Source: Guillardia theta CCMP2712
Lineage: Eukaryota; Cryptophyceae; Pyrenomonadales; Geminigeraceae
Assembly (NCBI RefSeq): GCF_000315625.1
Contig: NW_005434649.1
Span: 685,120-729,577 of the forward strand
Direction: 5' to 3'
Length of the DNA stretch: 44,458 nt
In this document: positions 1-13,228 of the stretch, piece by piece
Layout of the letters: each line of letters opens with the position of its first letter
How positions within the stretch are numbered: the first letter of the stretch is position 1
Translations under genes and position numbers: made by a program
The notes under the pieces: generated by a model
Database searches by the model: none
What the model was told of the DNA's origin: nothing
What the model saw: the letters and a program-made list of their open reading frames with translations, nothing else

Positions 1-387
1 GCTTGTCCTTCTCTCACCCCCCCGGATGTCCCAAAGTCTCCTCTTCCCTCTTTTGACCGTCGCTTTTCTTGCCTTTTCCTGTATGCCGAGGTGGGAGAGG
101 AGGGAGGGGAGGAGGAGGGAGGGAGACAAGGAGGGAGAGCAGGAAGGGTTGGTTGGGGGTGGGGGAGTTGCTGGTGTTTCTCACAGCCATGGCGACGGCT
201 ATCCAGGTCCTCGCCTGCATTTCGGCCTCCTACGCTTGCAAGGAAAAAAAAAAGAAAAATTCTGTAAAAGTATCGACGATGCGTGGAGGCGAGAGAGAGA
301 AGGCGATGGCGCGAGCGAAACAAGCGGAGGGAAGACAACAAGACAAGTGAGCGAGTCGAGCTAGAAGAGCACAACTGATAGTAGAAG
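1..387. other. 5' edge, no gene recognised
   Basis: Purine-rich (GGGAGG-type) sequence at about 95-170 and an A-run at 241-262. The two short forward frames here have low-complexity composition and no recognisable motif. It may be the upstream region of the gene starting at 388. Confidence 0.5.
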
Positions 388-1023
388 ATGTCTTTCGGGT
401 TCGAGACGATCTCTGCAGGAAAGTTCAAGCTTGCTTGGTTGATCTTTCTTCATGTGCTTTCAACCAGCAGCAGCTTCACTGTCACGCTCTCTGCCGTCTA
501 CTTGAAGCCATGGACGGCTCGCGCTTCTCCTCAGGTCAAGCCGCTGAGATCAACGGCAGGGAACCACACGCTGACGCCCACGACCTTTCGGTTTCTCAAG
601 GAGATCGAAGAGGAAGGCAGCGGGTTCATGGGGGTTCAACGTCCCAACCCCCCGTCCCTTCCCAAGCACGGCAAGCCGTCACAAGGCAACGAAAGACAAG
701 CAGACGTCAGTGCTGTAAAGCTTCCTCCTACTCATACTCCTCCTTCTCCTTCTCCTACTCGTGCTCGTGCTCGTGCTCGTGCTCCTACTCCTCCCACTTC
801 CTTGTCAGCGACACTTAGGCGATCACCCCAACGCGCAGGAGCTTCTCGATCATTGCCAGATAGGGCGAAGCAGGTGAAGCTTCCAGCTGCTTCCGAGCAG
901 GTGGGTTTCTCTTCTGCTGCGAATCGCCAGCTTGCAGAAGCGTTGAAGGAGGCGGCAGCGTACGAGGAATGGCAGGAGGAGGAGGAGGAGCGAGGGGGGG
1001 AAGGGCGAGAGAGGTTCAAGTGA
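388..1023 (+). CDS. Putative secreted or plastid-targeted protein, 211 aa
   Basis: Single uninterrupted frame from ATG 388 to TGA 1021-1023. I do not recognise the family. Residues about 12-33 form a hydrophobic stretch (core LAWLIFLHVL) followed by SSSF. That resembles a signal peptide with Phe at the start of a transit peptide, as in red-lineage complex plastids; this is inference. The middle is Pro/Ser-rich with an Ala-Arg run coded by a hexamer repeat near 763-785. The C-terminus is a short acidic helix rich in Glu. It ends 24 bases before the stop of the convergent minus-strand gene, as expected of a real compact gene pair. The low-complexity middle leaves doubt. Confidence 0.45.
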   Translation: MSFGFETISAGKFKLAWLIFLHVLSTSSSFTVTLSAVYLKPWTARASPQVKPLRSTAGNHTLTPTTFRFLKEIEEEGSGFMGVQRPNPPSLPKHGKPSQGNERQADVSAVKLPPTHTPPSPSPTRARARARAPTPPTSLSATLRRSPQRAGASRSLPDRAKQVKLPAASEQVGFSSAANRQLAEALKEAAAYEEWQEEEEERGGEGRERFK

Positions 1024-1047
1024 GATTAACAGAGAAACAGGGATATT

Positions 1048-4000
1048 TCAGCTGCTGCACATTACATCCTTTGCCTCCTGCATCTCAAGCGCTGGAGGGG
1101 TCGCGTAGGGAGCCGACGCGTCTCCTCCTACCAGCGCATCGACTCGCTGTATCTGCAGGCAGGATCTTGCCTGCTGCTGCTTGGCAATGACGTTGAGTGC
1201 ATGCCACCACCTTCCTCTCAGTCCGTTCACCGTCCGGCTGCTGACCTGCTGCCTCTGTTACCTCCTCCCCGCCTCCTCTCCCTCCGCTGCTTGCTCTCAC
1301 CGTCACTCGTTCCTTTGCTTCTGTCGCGTTTCCCCAGTAGGCAGCGACAGTCGCTCGTCCCGTCTCAACCGCAAACGTTCCCTCAGCCTCTCGCACTGTC
1401 GCGTACACGCGGTAGACGCCGGGAGGGAGCGCTGGCAGCATCAGCACAGACTCTGCTGCTGGTCAGCTCTGAGCCCAGCTGAATTCTCAGCTCACCGACT
1501 CCGAACGGTGAGGCGTCGGAGCGCTGAAGTCGGATGATCCCGCTCGCGCTGGCGACCAACTTCACGTCCTCTGTTGCCACGTCACTTTCAAAATGTGAGG
1601 AGCAGAGCCACCGGAGGAGAGCGCGAGGGCCGAGCTGCCTTTGGGCATCTGTCGCTAGTCAACTGGGAGGAGAAAGCAAGAGAGGAAGGAGGAGAGGGAG
1701 CAGGAGTCACCCAACCTGAATCCAACTTCCTCCTGCGCTTCGGCAAGCGAGCTCAGAGTCCGGATCGAGCCAGGTAGTGCTGCCATTGACTCGCAGACCG
1801 CAAGAGAAGAGCTGCTGGTCTGAGCTGCCCTCAATCGTCAAGGAAAGGTAAGAGAAGAAAAGGAGAGGGAAAAAGACGACGACGAAGCAGTTGAAGAAGA
1901 AGCAGTTGAAGAAGAAGCAAATGATGATGATGAAGCTAATGATGATGATGATGACGATGATGATGATGACGATGATGATGGTGATGAGGAGGAGGACGAG
2001 GGAGAGCAGAAGGAAGGAGCAGAAGACTGACTCAAGGACTGGTAGGCTGACGAAGAGATCGAGGTTGGAGGGCTTTGAGCCCCATTCTAGAGCTGCAGGA
2101 GCGTGAGGGCGGAGGAGGTCGCAAGCTGCCTCACTGATCACGAGCGTCGGTGCCTGCAAGCCTGTGAGGGGGCGACGCTGAGGGGCGGGAGGGACAGCAA
2201 CCTGCTGGAGGGGAACCAGGCCCGCGAAGATGAAGCTGCCGTCGCGTCCAGTGTAGTGAGTGCGAGAATAGGGATAGAAGCCTAACAAACAGCTCAGCAA
2301 GGCAACACGGGAAGATTGAGAGTCAGCAGAAGAGATGGGCGTGAGGTGGTTGGACAAGGACCTGAGATCTGCAGGCGAACGAGAATGTCTGTGTTCCCTC
2401 GCGCTTGGAAGGATCTGCAACCGGTCGGGTCTTGCAGCTCGTCAGGGGATGACGAATGAGAAGGAGGATAAGAAGAAGGGGAGGAGGGATGGAGGAGGGG
2501 GAGGAGAAGAGGGACGGAGAACGAGGAGGAGGAGGAGGAGGAGGAGGAGGAGCTCACCCAAAGCCCACAGGAAGATGTTGAGGAGAGGGTCAGCCTGCTG
2601 GAGAGAGGGGGTGAGGTCATAGACGTCTGCTCGCGTTTCGTAGGGTGGCAACGTTTGTCCTTATATCCATAAGAAAGTGAGTGCGGAAGAGAGGAGAGGA
2701 GGAGGAGAGAGGAGCGAGGAGAGGAGAGGAGAGGAGCGAGGAGCGAGGAGAGCGGAGAGGAGAGGAGAGGAGGAGAGAGGAGGAGAGAGGAGGAGAGAGG
2801 AGGAGAGAGGAGGAGAGGAGAGAGGAGGAGAGGAGGAGAGGAGAGGAGGGACTGGAGGAGCTCACCGGTGAAAGAGTTCTTGACGAGGAGCGTGTGTGCG
2901 CCGGAGGAGTTGAGGGAGCAGAAGGAGAGAGAAACCTCGTTCAAAGGCGCGATGACTGATAGCGCTGAGTTCCAGCCCCAAAAATGAAACTCTCCTCTAA
3001 AAATTGAAATTTCAGGGAAAAGTTTCAGTCCGAAACAGCAGACCGTATCGAGCTGTACTTGAAACAGCTCAAGTCGTTGCTGGAGGAGAATCAGCGAAGA
3101 TCTTGCGTTCCCCTCCATCTCAGCTACTCCCCTCCCTCATGATTCCTCCCCTCCCTCTCCCTCCTCTCCCTCCCCTGCTCCTTCTTCCTCTTCCTCTCCC
3201 TTCTCTCCCCCCCATACTTACATCAAACTGGACGAACAATTTGACGGCACCACACAAGCCCACGTCACATGCTCCACGTCTGCTCCTGACTTGAGCCCTC
3301 CAGTGAACCCTCGACCTGCCCGCCCGTCAGACTCGCCGGGGCTGAGAGGGTCGACCGAGTCGCTGGCTCTCCAGCACCGCGTTCCAGGTCAGGAAGGGAA
3401 GGGTCGCGCCCCCTGCTGGCTGTCAGCAAAGAAGCGACGCAGCCACGAGGACCGTCAGGGACGGAGAAGTGAAGGCAGGAGGCGCTACGGGGAGGTGCGA
3501 GGCGAATCGACTGCAGTTGGTCAGGTCCAGCTAGAGGCCAGCTCGTGCTCACGTCAATGAAGGAGGTGGTGCCGTCAGAGCTCCGAGTCAGCTCGAGGAT
3601 GCGGCAGTGTGAGGAGGGACAGGAAAAGTCGCTGCTGCTGTTCCATCAGGTCCCGTGTGCTGCTCCTCTCTCACCTCAGACAGACGGTCGTCAGCCTCTC
3701 AAGATCTCCCGCGGTTGGAACCCCAGCTGCTTCCTCGTCAACAATTCGCCCGCTCAGCTCGTCTCACCCACCAGTAGTCAAGGCAAACGGCCCGAGGACG
3801 GTGGAGAGGCTTGCTTCGAGCGATAGGCACTGCAAGAGGAGTGTGAGGGGAGGGAGGAGAGAAGCAGGAGAGCAAGAATGGTAGGAGGCGAGGAGGACAT
3901 CAGGAGGCGGAGGGGTCCAGGAAGAAGGGAGGAGGGAGGGTTCAGGAGGAAGGGGGGCGGTCAGGAGGAGGGAGGGGTCAGGAGGAAGTGCCTGATGGCC

Positions 4001-4480
4001 GATGGTGGCATTGAAGTCACGTAGGAAGGATCCCCAAGCAGCAGCACATGGGAGCGTACATGTCCTGCTAGTCGGTCAGGTTCATCTCAAGCCTCCTCCC
4101 CTCACCCTCGCGTGCAGACGTCGGAGCTCAGCTTCAGCACCGACACCTGAGCGACCGTGCAGGGATCCCACGCTGAAGACGGAGACGGTAGGCTGGGGAG
4201 AGTCAGGTAGGGAGCAGCAGGGCAACAGAGGGGGAAGGAGAGGGCAAGGAAAGAGATAGAAAGGGAAAGGGGTTGGGAGGAGGTGAAATTGAGGTTCACG
4301 GATGCGAGGCAGGCGACCTCAGACTGTCGACTAAGTTTGTGCCGCAGGTAGCAGGCAGGGCGGAGGCTCCAAGCCAAGCTTGCCAAGCCTGTTGCAGACG
4401 TCAAATGAGGAAGGGAAGAAGTTGAGAACCTGAGAGACGTAGAGGCGACAAGCGAGCAAGACCAAGAGAAAGCCTGTCAA
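1048..4480 (-). CDS. Multi-exon hypothetical secreted or surface protein (beta-sandwich-like)
   Basis: Many short exon-like segments on the minus strand are framed by GT/AG signals. Readable pieces include GSFLRDFNATIGHQ (near 4010-4050), SLEASLSTVLGPFALTT (near 3780-3825), a Cys-containing piece ending SSDGTTSFID (near 3555-3620), GRDGSFIFAGLVPLQQ (near 2210-2260), a segment with CGLRVNGSTTWLDPDSEL (near 1710-1830) and LPPGVYRVYATVREAEG (near 1385-1440). The last exon ends EAKDVMCSS at stop 1048-1050. The G-x-F-x-F-x-x-L and PPGVYRVYATV patterns resemble carboxypeptidase-regulatory or Ig-like beta-sandwich repeats, and N-glycosylation-type sites (NGS, NAT, NFT) suggest an extracellular protein. 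The 5' end is unresolved; a hydrophobic piece around 4420-4470 could be a signal peptide. Purine-rich tracts at 2510-2550 and 2690-2850 are taken as intronic. I cannot name a family. Confidence 0.5.
2690..2850 (+). repeat. GGAGA/GAGGAG purine microsatellite
   Basis: About 160 bases of degenerate GAGGAGAG units. It lies in a presumed intron of the minus-strand gene and gives spurious RE-rich or SL-rich frames on both strands. Confidence 0.8.
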
Positions 4481-4649
4481 CCCGGGTGAGAGGAGCGAGG
4501 GAGGGAATAGAAGAAAAACCAGCTCTCATTCTTGAGACTAAATCATATCATATGATTCATGACCCTGAACAACACCACGTCAATCCCTCAGCCTCACATT
4601 GTGTTCATCTCCTTTGCTCCTCCCTCATCCCTTGCTGTCAACCTTCAAC

Positions 4650-4995
4650 CCCCGCTCCTCTTTCTCCTGCCTGCCTGCCTGCCTGGCAGTGCCTGCCTGC
4701 CTGATTGTTTTGTTCGATCAACGTCTCGAACGAAAACGGAATGCACTGATCTTCGCTTTGTAATTTTCCATTGATTCCCTTCAGCTGCCTTTCAATCTCT
4801 TCATGTCTCTCCGAAGCTTCTTTCTCGGATATCGCTGCTTCTCCTCGTCCTTTCGCTGCTTCTCCTCGTCCTCTCGCTGCTTCTCCTCGTCCTCTCGCTG
4901 CTTCTCCTCGTCCTTTCGCTGCTTCTCCTCGTCCTCTCGCTGCTTCTCCTCCTCGTCCTCTCCGAGAGCAGCAGCACATTTTTGTCTCTTGACAT
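4650..4995 (-). repeat. 18-bp tandem repeat, possible antisense charged coiled-coil ORF
   Basis: About six copies of an 18-base unit (tcctcgtcctytcgctgctt-like) at about 4836-4965. On the minus strand one frame reads repeated EKQRKDE heptad-like units. Another frame (ATG about 4979) runs through the repeat into SEKEASERHEEIERQLKG, which looks like genuine coiled coil. No splice structure or family supports a gene, so this is listed as a repeat with coding potential only. Confidence 0.4.
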
Positions 4996-5149
4996 CTTAG
5001 AGTGACAAGTGAGTCCGCCTCAAACCGTTATCACCGTTATGAATTGTACCACATACAAAGCCTTATAGTCAAAATCTTGTAGTCAATATCGACATTTCAA
5101 TAGTCAATACACCACGTCTCTAGTCAAATTCGTTATCGGATCCGTTATC

Positions 5150-6578
5150 ATGCGACCGCTGCTGCTGCTGGCAGGTGAGGCAGGAGGTGAAGGAGGAGCG
5201 GAGGATGATGAGGGAGAAGGAAGAAGAGGAGAGCAGAGGAGAAGCAGGAAGAGAAGAGCACGGGAGGGTACTTGGTCTCTAGCTCTTCCTTCTCTTCCTT
5301 TTCTTGTTCTTCTTCTGCTGTTTCAGATCCTCTGCTCTCTTCATGTGTATCCCTTGCTCATATCTTCTCTTTTGATTGTGCAAATTCATGTCTTTTGCGG
5401 CATAGCATTGAACTAAATTCTCTTATTTGCTGTTGTGCTTTGTTGCCTTGACCAACATTATGATTCTTCACCGTTCTCCAGTTTTCTTCTTAACATTCCT
5501 CTTTCTCTATCTTTTGGGCTTTCTCTGACATTTAGTTTCAAGTTCTTTCGTGCTGTCTTGCTCAAGAGCTTGACGAGCAGGATAATGAAATTATTCGCGC
5601 ATACTTTCGTTGGGATGCGGAAGGCTGGAACGCCACTACCAAGGAAGGAGAGGTTTGGCCTTCGAGCTCTGAGTTTGGTCAGCTCCGTTCCAATGACGAG
5701 GACGACACCATCTGGTACTATACGGCATCTTCCGACTTCTTAGGTAGGGAGAGCAAGGAGAAGGAGGAACAGTCACGCAGCTTGGCAGGAAACAAGGTCG
5801 AGGCTTACGGCGGCACCGTCGGGTTCACGCTGGGTCACAGCGAGTACAACAGCCTTGGGCTGGGAGCGCAGGAAGACTTCGACCTCATCCTCGAGAGCGC
5901 CGTGCACAACATCTCCTTAGGTCACAAGCACATCGTGCCAGGTGACTCCTGACCGGCGGGAGACATCGAGGGAATGACTCGACTCATGCAGCGTGGGTGA
6001 CGTCTTCTGAGAACGTGGTGGAGCTGTCGGAGGACGGAGGCTGGGTGGACACAGAGACAGGAGAGTCGGCGACGAGGCTGTCGCTCCTCCGCGTCCTCTC
6101 AGAGCTTACAGCCCTAAAGATTCGCGGGTCTTACTACCATGGACACGAGTACTCCTACGTCAGAGACGTTTTTCTGACTCGCGGACCAAAGCAGGAGCTC
6201 GCCTGGATTAGGTGAGCGACATGGAGTGAGTGAGGAGGAGCTGACGAGAAGAAGGAACGACCCGCACATCGATGAGATCTGCAACGCCGTCAAGTTGAAC
6301 GCCATTGCCTGCGAGTTCTACGGCGTTCACCTGATGAAGTCGCTCCAGTGAGACGCGCTCTCTCTTTCTCTACTCGCTCCCCCCCCCACCCCCCCCCCCC
6401 TTCATCTTGTCGTCTCTTACTCTCTCGGCCCAGGAAAGTGAATATGAACAAGCTCAGATCTGAATATGTAACGCAAATGCGAAAGAGGAGGGAATATGAA
6501 GCTAAGGAGGACGAGAGGAGGAGGCAGATTGAGGAAGAGATGCTCTCGCAAACGGCTGAAGAACCGATTGAAGAGTGA
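5150..6578 (+). CDS. Laminin IV (laminin B) type domain protein
   Basis: Four exon-like segments join in phase. About 5574-5951 reads from ELDEQDNEIIRAYFRWDAEGW through DDTIWYYTASSDFLG to AYGGTVGFTLGHSEYNSLG. About 5991-6211 contains VVELSEDGGWVDTETG, ATRLSLLRVLSELTALKIRG and the SYVRDVFLT end. The order W-Y-x-A-P/S-x-x-F-L-G, YGG-T-x-x-F, GW, ATR-x-x-x-x-x-VLS-x-L-x-x-L-x-I-R-G is that of the laminin IV type A (laminin B) domain. Two more exons, about 6252-6349 and 6435-6578, add a short Cys-containing helix and a charged coil ending AEEPIEE. The start is uncertain: ATG 5150 (MRPLLLLA) splices in phase to the AGCTTGACGAG exon, but the hydrophobic leader is very short. The protein is probably secreted. 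It converges on the next gene with about 110 bases between stops. Confidence 0.7.
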
Positions 6579-6686
6579 GCGTCAGATGAGTTGTTGGAGG
6601 CTTCGAATGGTAACTCGTAGGAATTGAAGAGATTGAAGCATCTGCCTGGCTGAGTGTCTTCTACTCCCTCGCTCTCTCTTCTCTCC

Positions 6687-8362
6687 TTAACCCCTCGGCG
6701 CGCGAGCCACGAAAGAGTTTGACGGTATCCATTGCCCGCCCGTGTAGAGTTTGTCCTCTCTGCTCCCTGTCAGCAAGCGGGCTTCCCCTCCCCACCTACC
6801 TGTCCAGCAGGATCTCGTACCCAGCCTCCGCAAACTGGTCGCGCAGTTCACCTGCAGCTGGGGTTGGTGCCACCTCTCCTCTCCCCGCCTCCTACCAGCT
6901 CGCAGACTTCGCCCAGGTCTCACCAGGCTGCTGCCCTGGAGGAAGGTAGACCACACCAGCAGGCCGCCAGGGCGGAGCATCCCCTCGAAGACTTGATGAA
7001 AGAGCGGCCGGTGAAGGAAGCGACTGCCGAGGATGAGATCGACCTGAAGGAGGAAAGGATGTGAGAAGGAATATCAGCATTTGAACTCTCACTTTCTGCT
7101 CGCCAAGTCCGTCCTTCCGCAAGTCAAGTCGACTCGTGGTCACCTCTACGTCTTCTCTCTCAGCCAGCCTCTCGGCTCTTTCCAGAGCCCCTTCCACCTC
7201 TTGTCAAGCTCTCAGCGTGCACTGCGATACAGACCCGCGTCATTGTCGAAGCCAATCACTCGCCAAGTTCCTCCTAGCGTCAACGCCTTGCTGAGGATCA
7301 ACAAGAGCAACGACAAAATCAGCAGACCATGAACGCAAGATCTCTGCCTGCTCCGCATCCGACATCGAAGGCAACACTAACGAGCAGAAATCAGCTATGA
7401 ATGGCGGGAAGGATTGAGGGAGGAGAAGTAAGAGCAAGCACTTGAAAAGGGCATGAGAACATAAGACAGGCGTGCAAGAACTCCTCTATGAGGGGATGAG
7501 GGGATGAGGTGATGAGGGGATGATGGCGTTGAAGGAGCAGAAGCAAGGGAACGTTGCTGTACCGTTGTTGAGGTTGGTTGCCTCTAAGATCTGCAGCCAG
7601 ATCGGATGAGAGCACCTGAAGCGATCTTCAGGAGCTGAGGGGAGCGAGGAGACGACCTCTTGCAGCAGCGGCGTTGGTCTGCACAACCAACGTGAATCCA
7701 TGGAAGCTCAGGGTGTACCCTACCTCCACACAGGGCGCGATGAGGCTCCTTCCTCTCTCAGCTCGTGGGCTATTTCTGTCCCCTCGCTTGAAATGGCAGC
7801 AGCAACCTTCCATCCTTTGCTGGTCAGCAGACCTCGAGCCTCAGCCACTTCTCCCTGCCCCCTTCCCTCGTCAGATGAGACCTTGTCTTGCGATGCCTCT
7901 CACCTCCCGTCCGAAGAGAACGAGCTCGTCGTCGTCGTAAGGAGGCGGCAGCTCGTACAGCCTGCCTGCAAGCTCCTTGCCGGGGATGCTAGTCGAATGC
8001 GTGTGGTGACACGACCTGAAGTCCTCATACGGACGCACGTCCAGCAGAACTTGAGTGGCTGGACCAGCATCTTTGTGCTTCCTGCGATAGTCCGCATAGA
8101 CAGGATCCAGTTTTGAACAGACAACATTTCTACCCGGCTTCCTTGAACTATCAACCACAAGTTTGGGGTGAAAGCAGAAGCCCAACAGACCTCGCTCCAG
8201 TCCCTGTCTTGCTGCTACTCCTGCTGCTGCTGCTTCTACCGTTGCTACTGCCCTTCCTGCTCCTGCTCCTGCTCCTGCTGCCCTCCCTGCTCCTGCTCCT
8301 GCCGTTGCTGCTGCTGCTGCTAGTCCCACAAACAGCAGGAGCGACATTGCGACCAGTGACAA
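6687..8362 (-). CDS. Rhodanese-like domain fused to class I SAM methyltransferase
   Basis: Exon 1 (8362-7904) begins with a hydrophobic signal-like leader (MSLVAMSLLLFVGLAAAAATA) and an Ala/Gly-rich stretch. A rhodanese fold follows: TQVLLDVRPYEDF, TSIPGKELAGRLYELPPP, then DDELVLFGREGEVAEARGLL across the first intron. The catalytic-loop Cys of rhodanese (YCxxGxRS pattern) is Gly here, so sulfurtransferase activity is unlikely. Later short exons give methyltransferase motif I AFDVGCGAGRDLAFM (near 7320-7360), motif II WRVIGFDNDA (near 7220-7250), a D-L-R-K-D-G segment (near 7110), VDLILGSRFLHRPLF and LRPGGLLVWSTFLQG (near 6935-7035), GELRDQFAEAGYEILLDR (near 6808-6860) and the last exon ending VARAPRG at stop 6687-6689. 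Phases join without stops. The class is similar to TehB-type methyltransferases; substrate unknown. The leader suggests secretory or plastid targeting (inference). Confidence 0.85.
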
Positions 8363-9209
8363 ACAAAAACATTTTACACTTCATGGATTTTTTTCTTTTT
8401 CTTTTTCTTTTTCTTTTTCTTTTTCTTTTCTTTTTTTCTTTTTTCGTCTACACCGTCTCCTCTAGTTGGGATGTGACACGGGTCGTATTTCGGATTCAAG
8501 GGGGTGGGGTGGTAAACAAGTGTAGGGGGTGGTGTGATAGACAATATCTTTGTCTTGATGGAGGTAGGGTACTGTAAAATGAGGGGGTGTGAAATCGAAT
8601 ATTCCATTTGACGCCTTCTTATACCGGGGTACTTGATGGATTATAGTGGGGTATAGTGACCAGACCGCACAAAGTTCTCGAAAGGTGGGGTCCCCCAAGC
8701 TTAGGGTGATGGAAAAGGGGGGGTTGGGTACACTCATGGTAGTGGGGTTGTCTACGCATGGTCCCAAAGGGCGGGAGGTTTAGTTAGGGTGGGTTATCAT
8801 TTGGAAACAAGGTGGGTGGGTTTGTACTTGTCCTCGTAAGGTAGGGTTATTTCTTGGTACTTATTTTTCAAAACGCAGGGGTAGGTGTTTTGAATGAGGG
8901 GGTGGGGGTGAATGAGCAGCAGGTGGGGTAGTCGCCGTAAAAGAGTTTGCAAAGTGCAGGGTGAAGAAACTGAAGCCGAACGAGTCGAGGAGACAAGAAG
9001 CGACTTGAACAAGAGCAAGAACAAGAGCAGAGACAGAGGGAACAACAAGAAGAAACATAGCAAGAAGAAGATCTCTCAAAAAAGTTGTTAAGAAGACGGA
9101 GAGAAATCTATTACAGGAAGCAAAGAAGAAAGAGTCGTATCGTTGAATTCATAACATCGTTTCCCCATCAATTTAGATCATCGAACAAGCAACAAGTGCT
9201 GAGGTCTTG
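8363..9209. promoter_or_regulatory. Divergent intergenic region with T-run and GGGTA-rich tract
   Basis: This separates the minus-strand rhodanese-methyltransferase start (8362) from the plus-strand start at 9210. It contains a (TTTTTC)n pyrimidine run at 8388-8445, then about 460 bases (8466-8925) strongly G-rich on the plus strand, with repeated GGGGT, GGGTA and GGTAC words. No ORF is supported. It should hold both promoters; no specific element was recognised. Confidence 0.5.
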
Positions 9210-9559
9210 ATGTCGAAGTTTCCTGTTTCTTTTGTTTTCTTTTCTTGCGCCCTTCTCCTCGCGTTGGTCCTCCAACTATCAGAAGGAGCCCCTGCTTCGA
9301 GTCAGCCCAGTGCCCCTTCGCCAGCTGCACCTGCTCCTCCCCTGACCCTCCGTCGCTCCTTCAACGCACCCAAGGTGAGGATAGGAAGTTGTATTGCTGG
9401 TCACTGACGTGACTGACGTGATGCGTGCAGGAGAGCAAGGACGTTGCGTTTGTGACCGGCAGGAAGAGCCTGAAGGCCATCGCTGAAGACGCCTTGGACG
9501 GGCTCAGCGTCTGTCTCGGCGTCGCCGTGTTGGGAGCAGCCTTAACACTCCCATTGTGA
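9210..9559 (+). CDS. Small secreted or plastid membrane protein, 97 aa, two exons
   Basis: Exon 1 (9210-9374) starts at ATG 9210, preferred over the in-frame TTG just before it. It encodes a strong signal peptide (core FVFFSCALLLALVLQL, cleavage near SEGA-P) and a Pro/Ala/Ser-rich linker ending FNAPK. A 56-base GTGAGG...GCAG intron follows in phase 0. Exon 2 (9431-9559) encodes ESKDVAFVTGRKSLKAIAED and a C-terminal hydrophobic helix, SVCLGVAVLGAALTLPL, then TGA. The layout of signal peptide, linker, short amphipathic piece and one transmembrane helix fits a nucleus-encoded small thylakoid or endomembrane subunit. I do not recognise the family. Confidence 0.65.
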
Positions 9560-9692
9560 GGAGGAGACGAGGAGATGTATGCTGCTGAGGACTGCAGCGG
9601 AGAAGGAGGAGGAGGAAGAGGAGGAGGAAAGAGGTGAAGCGATGTGACGTTCTAATGGAGTAAAACGAAATGTGTGTGTAGCTTTGAGATCA

Positions 9693-9781
9693 ATACATCT
9701 GTTTGTTTCTGATCTACTCTTTCCTGCAACTGTCACCTCTGTTTGTTTCTGATCTACTCTTCCCTGCAACTGTCACCTCTG
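9693..9781 (+). repeat. Tandem duplication of about 40 bp
   Basis: The block beginning CTGTTTGTTTCTGATCTACT occurs twice back to back (about 9699-9738 and 9739-9778) with one mismatch. It lies between the stops of two convergent genes. Confidence 0.85.
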
Positions 9782-9786
9782 CTTCT

Positions 9787-12735
<2,949 letters not shown>

Positions 12736-13228
12736 GTCTTCTTGGCCTGTCCTGCATCAACATGAGAATCTCATGCTGCCTTCTTGCCTAGTCCCTCCTC
12801 ATTCTCTACACCGTCCTGTTCCTTCACTAAACTTTGCATTTATTGCACACAGGAATGTACACTGCTCCTTCCCTGGACCCGGCCCCTCACCTATTCCCCT
12901 CCTCATATACCCCCTTCTATCCTCTCTTCCTCTTCTTCTTCCTTCTCCTCCTCCTCCCCTTCCCCCTCCTCCTCCTCTGCTCTCCTTGCCTCGGTTAGTT
13001 TGTCACGAATCTTACAGGATGGGTGGGGGCGATGGAAAGGTACTCGGGAAGGGGTGCTATCTCCTATGAAAAACAGGGGTGGGGGGTAGGGGATCTAAAG
13101 TGCTTTTTCCCTTGTCCTGTATCAGGGAGTGAAGGAAAAGAGAAGAGAGAAGAGAGAAGAGAGAAGAGAGAAGAGGACAGGACAGACAGACAGACAGACA
13201 GACAGCGAGGAAGAGAAACGTCGCAGTC
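12736..13228. promoter_or_regulatory. Divergent intergenic region between GAPN and the LPA1-like gene
   Basis: It holds a pyrimidine-rich block (12890-12985), a G-rich GGGGTA-type patch (about 13017-13112) and a degenerate AGAGAAG plus (GACA)n tract (13135-13205). No coding segment is recognised. Confidence 0.5.

Noticed and set aside
1838-2106. Poly-Ser (minus) and Met/Lys-rich (plus) frames
   Set aside because: Both come from a GATGAT/GAAGAA repeat at 1880-2010, taken as an intron.
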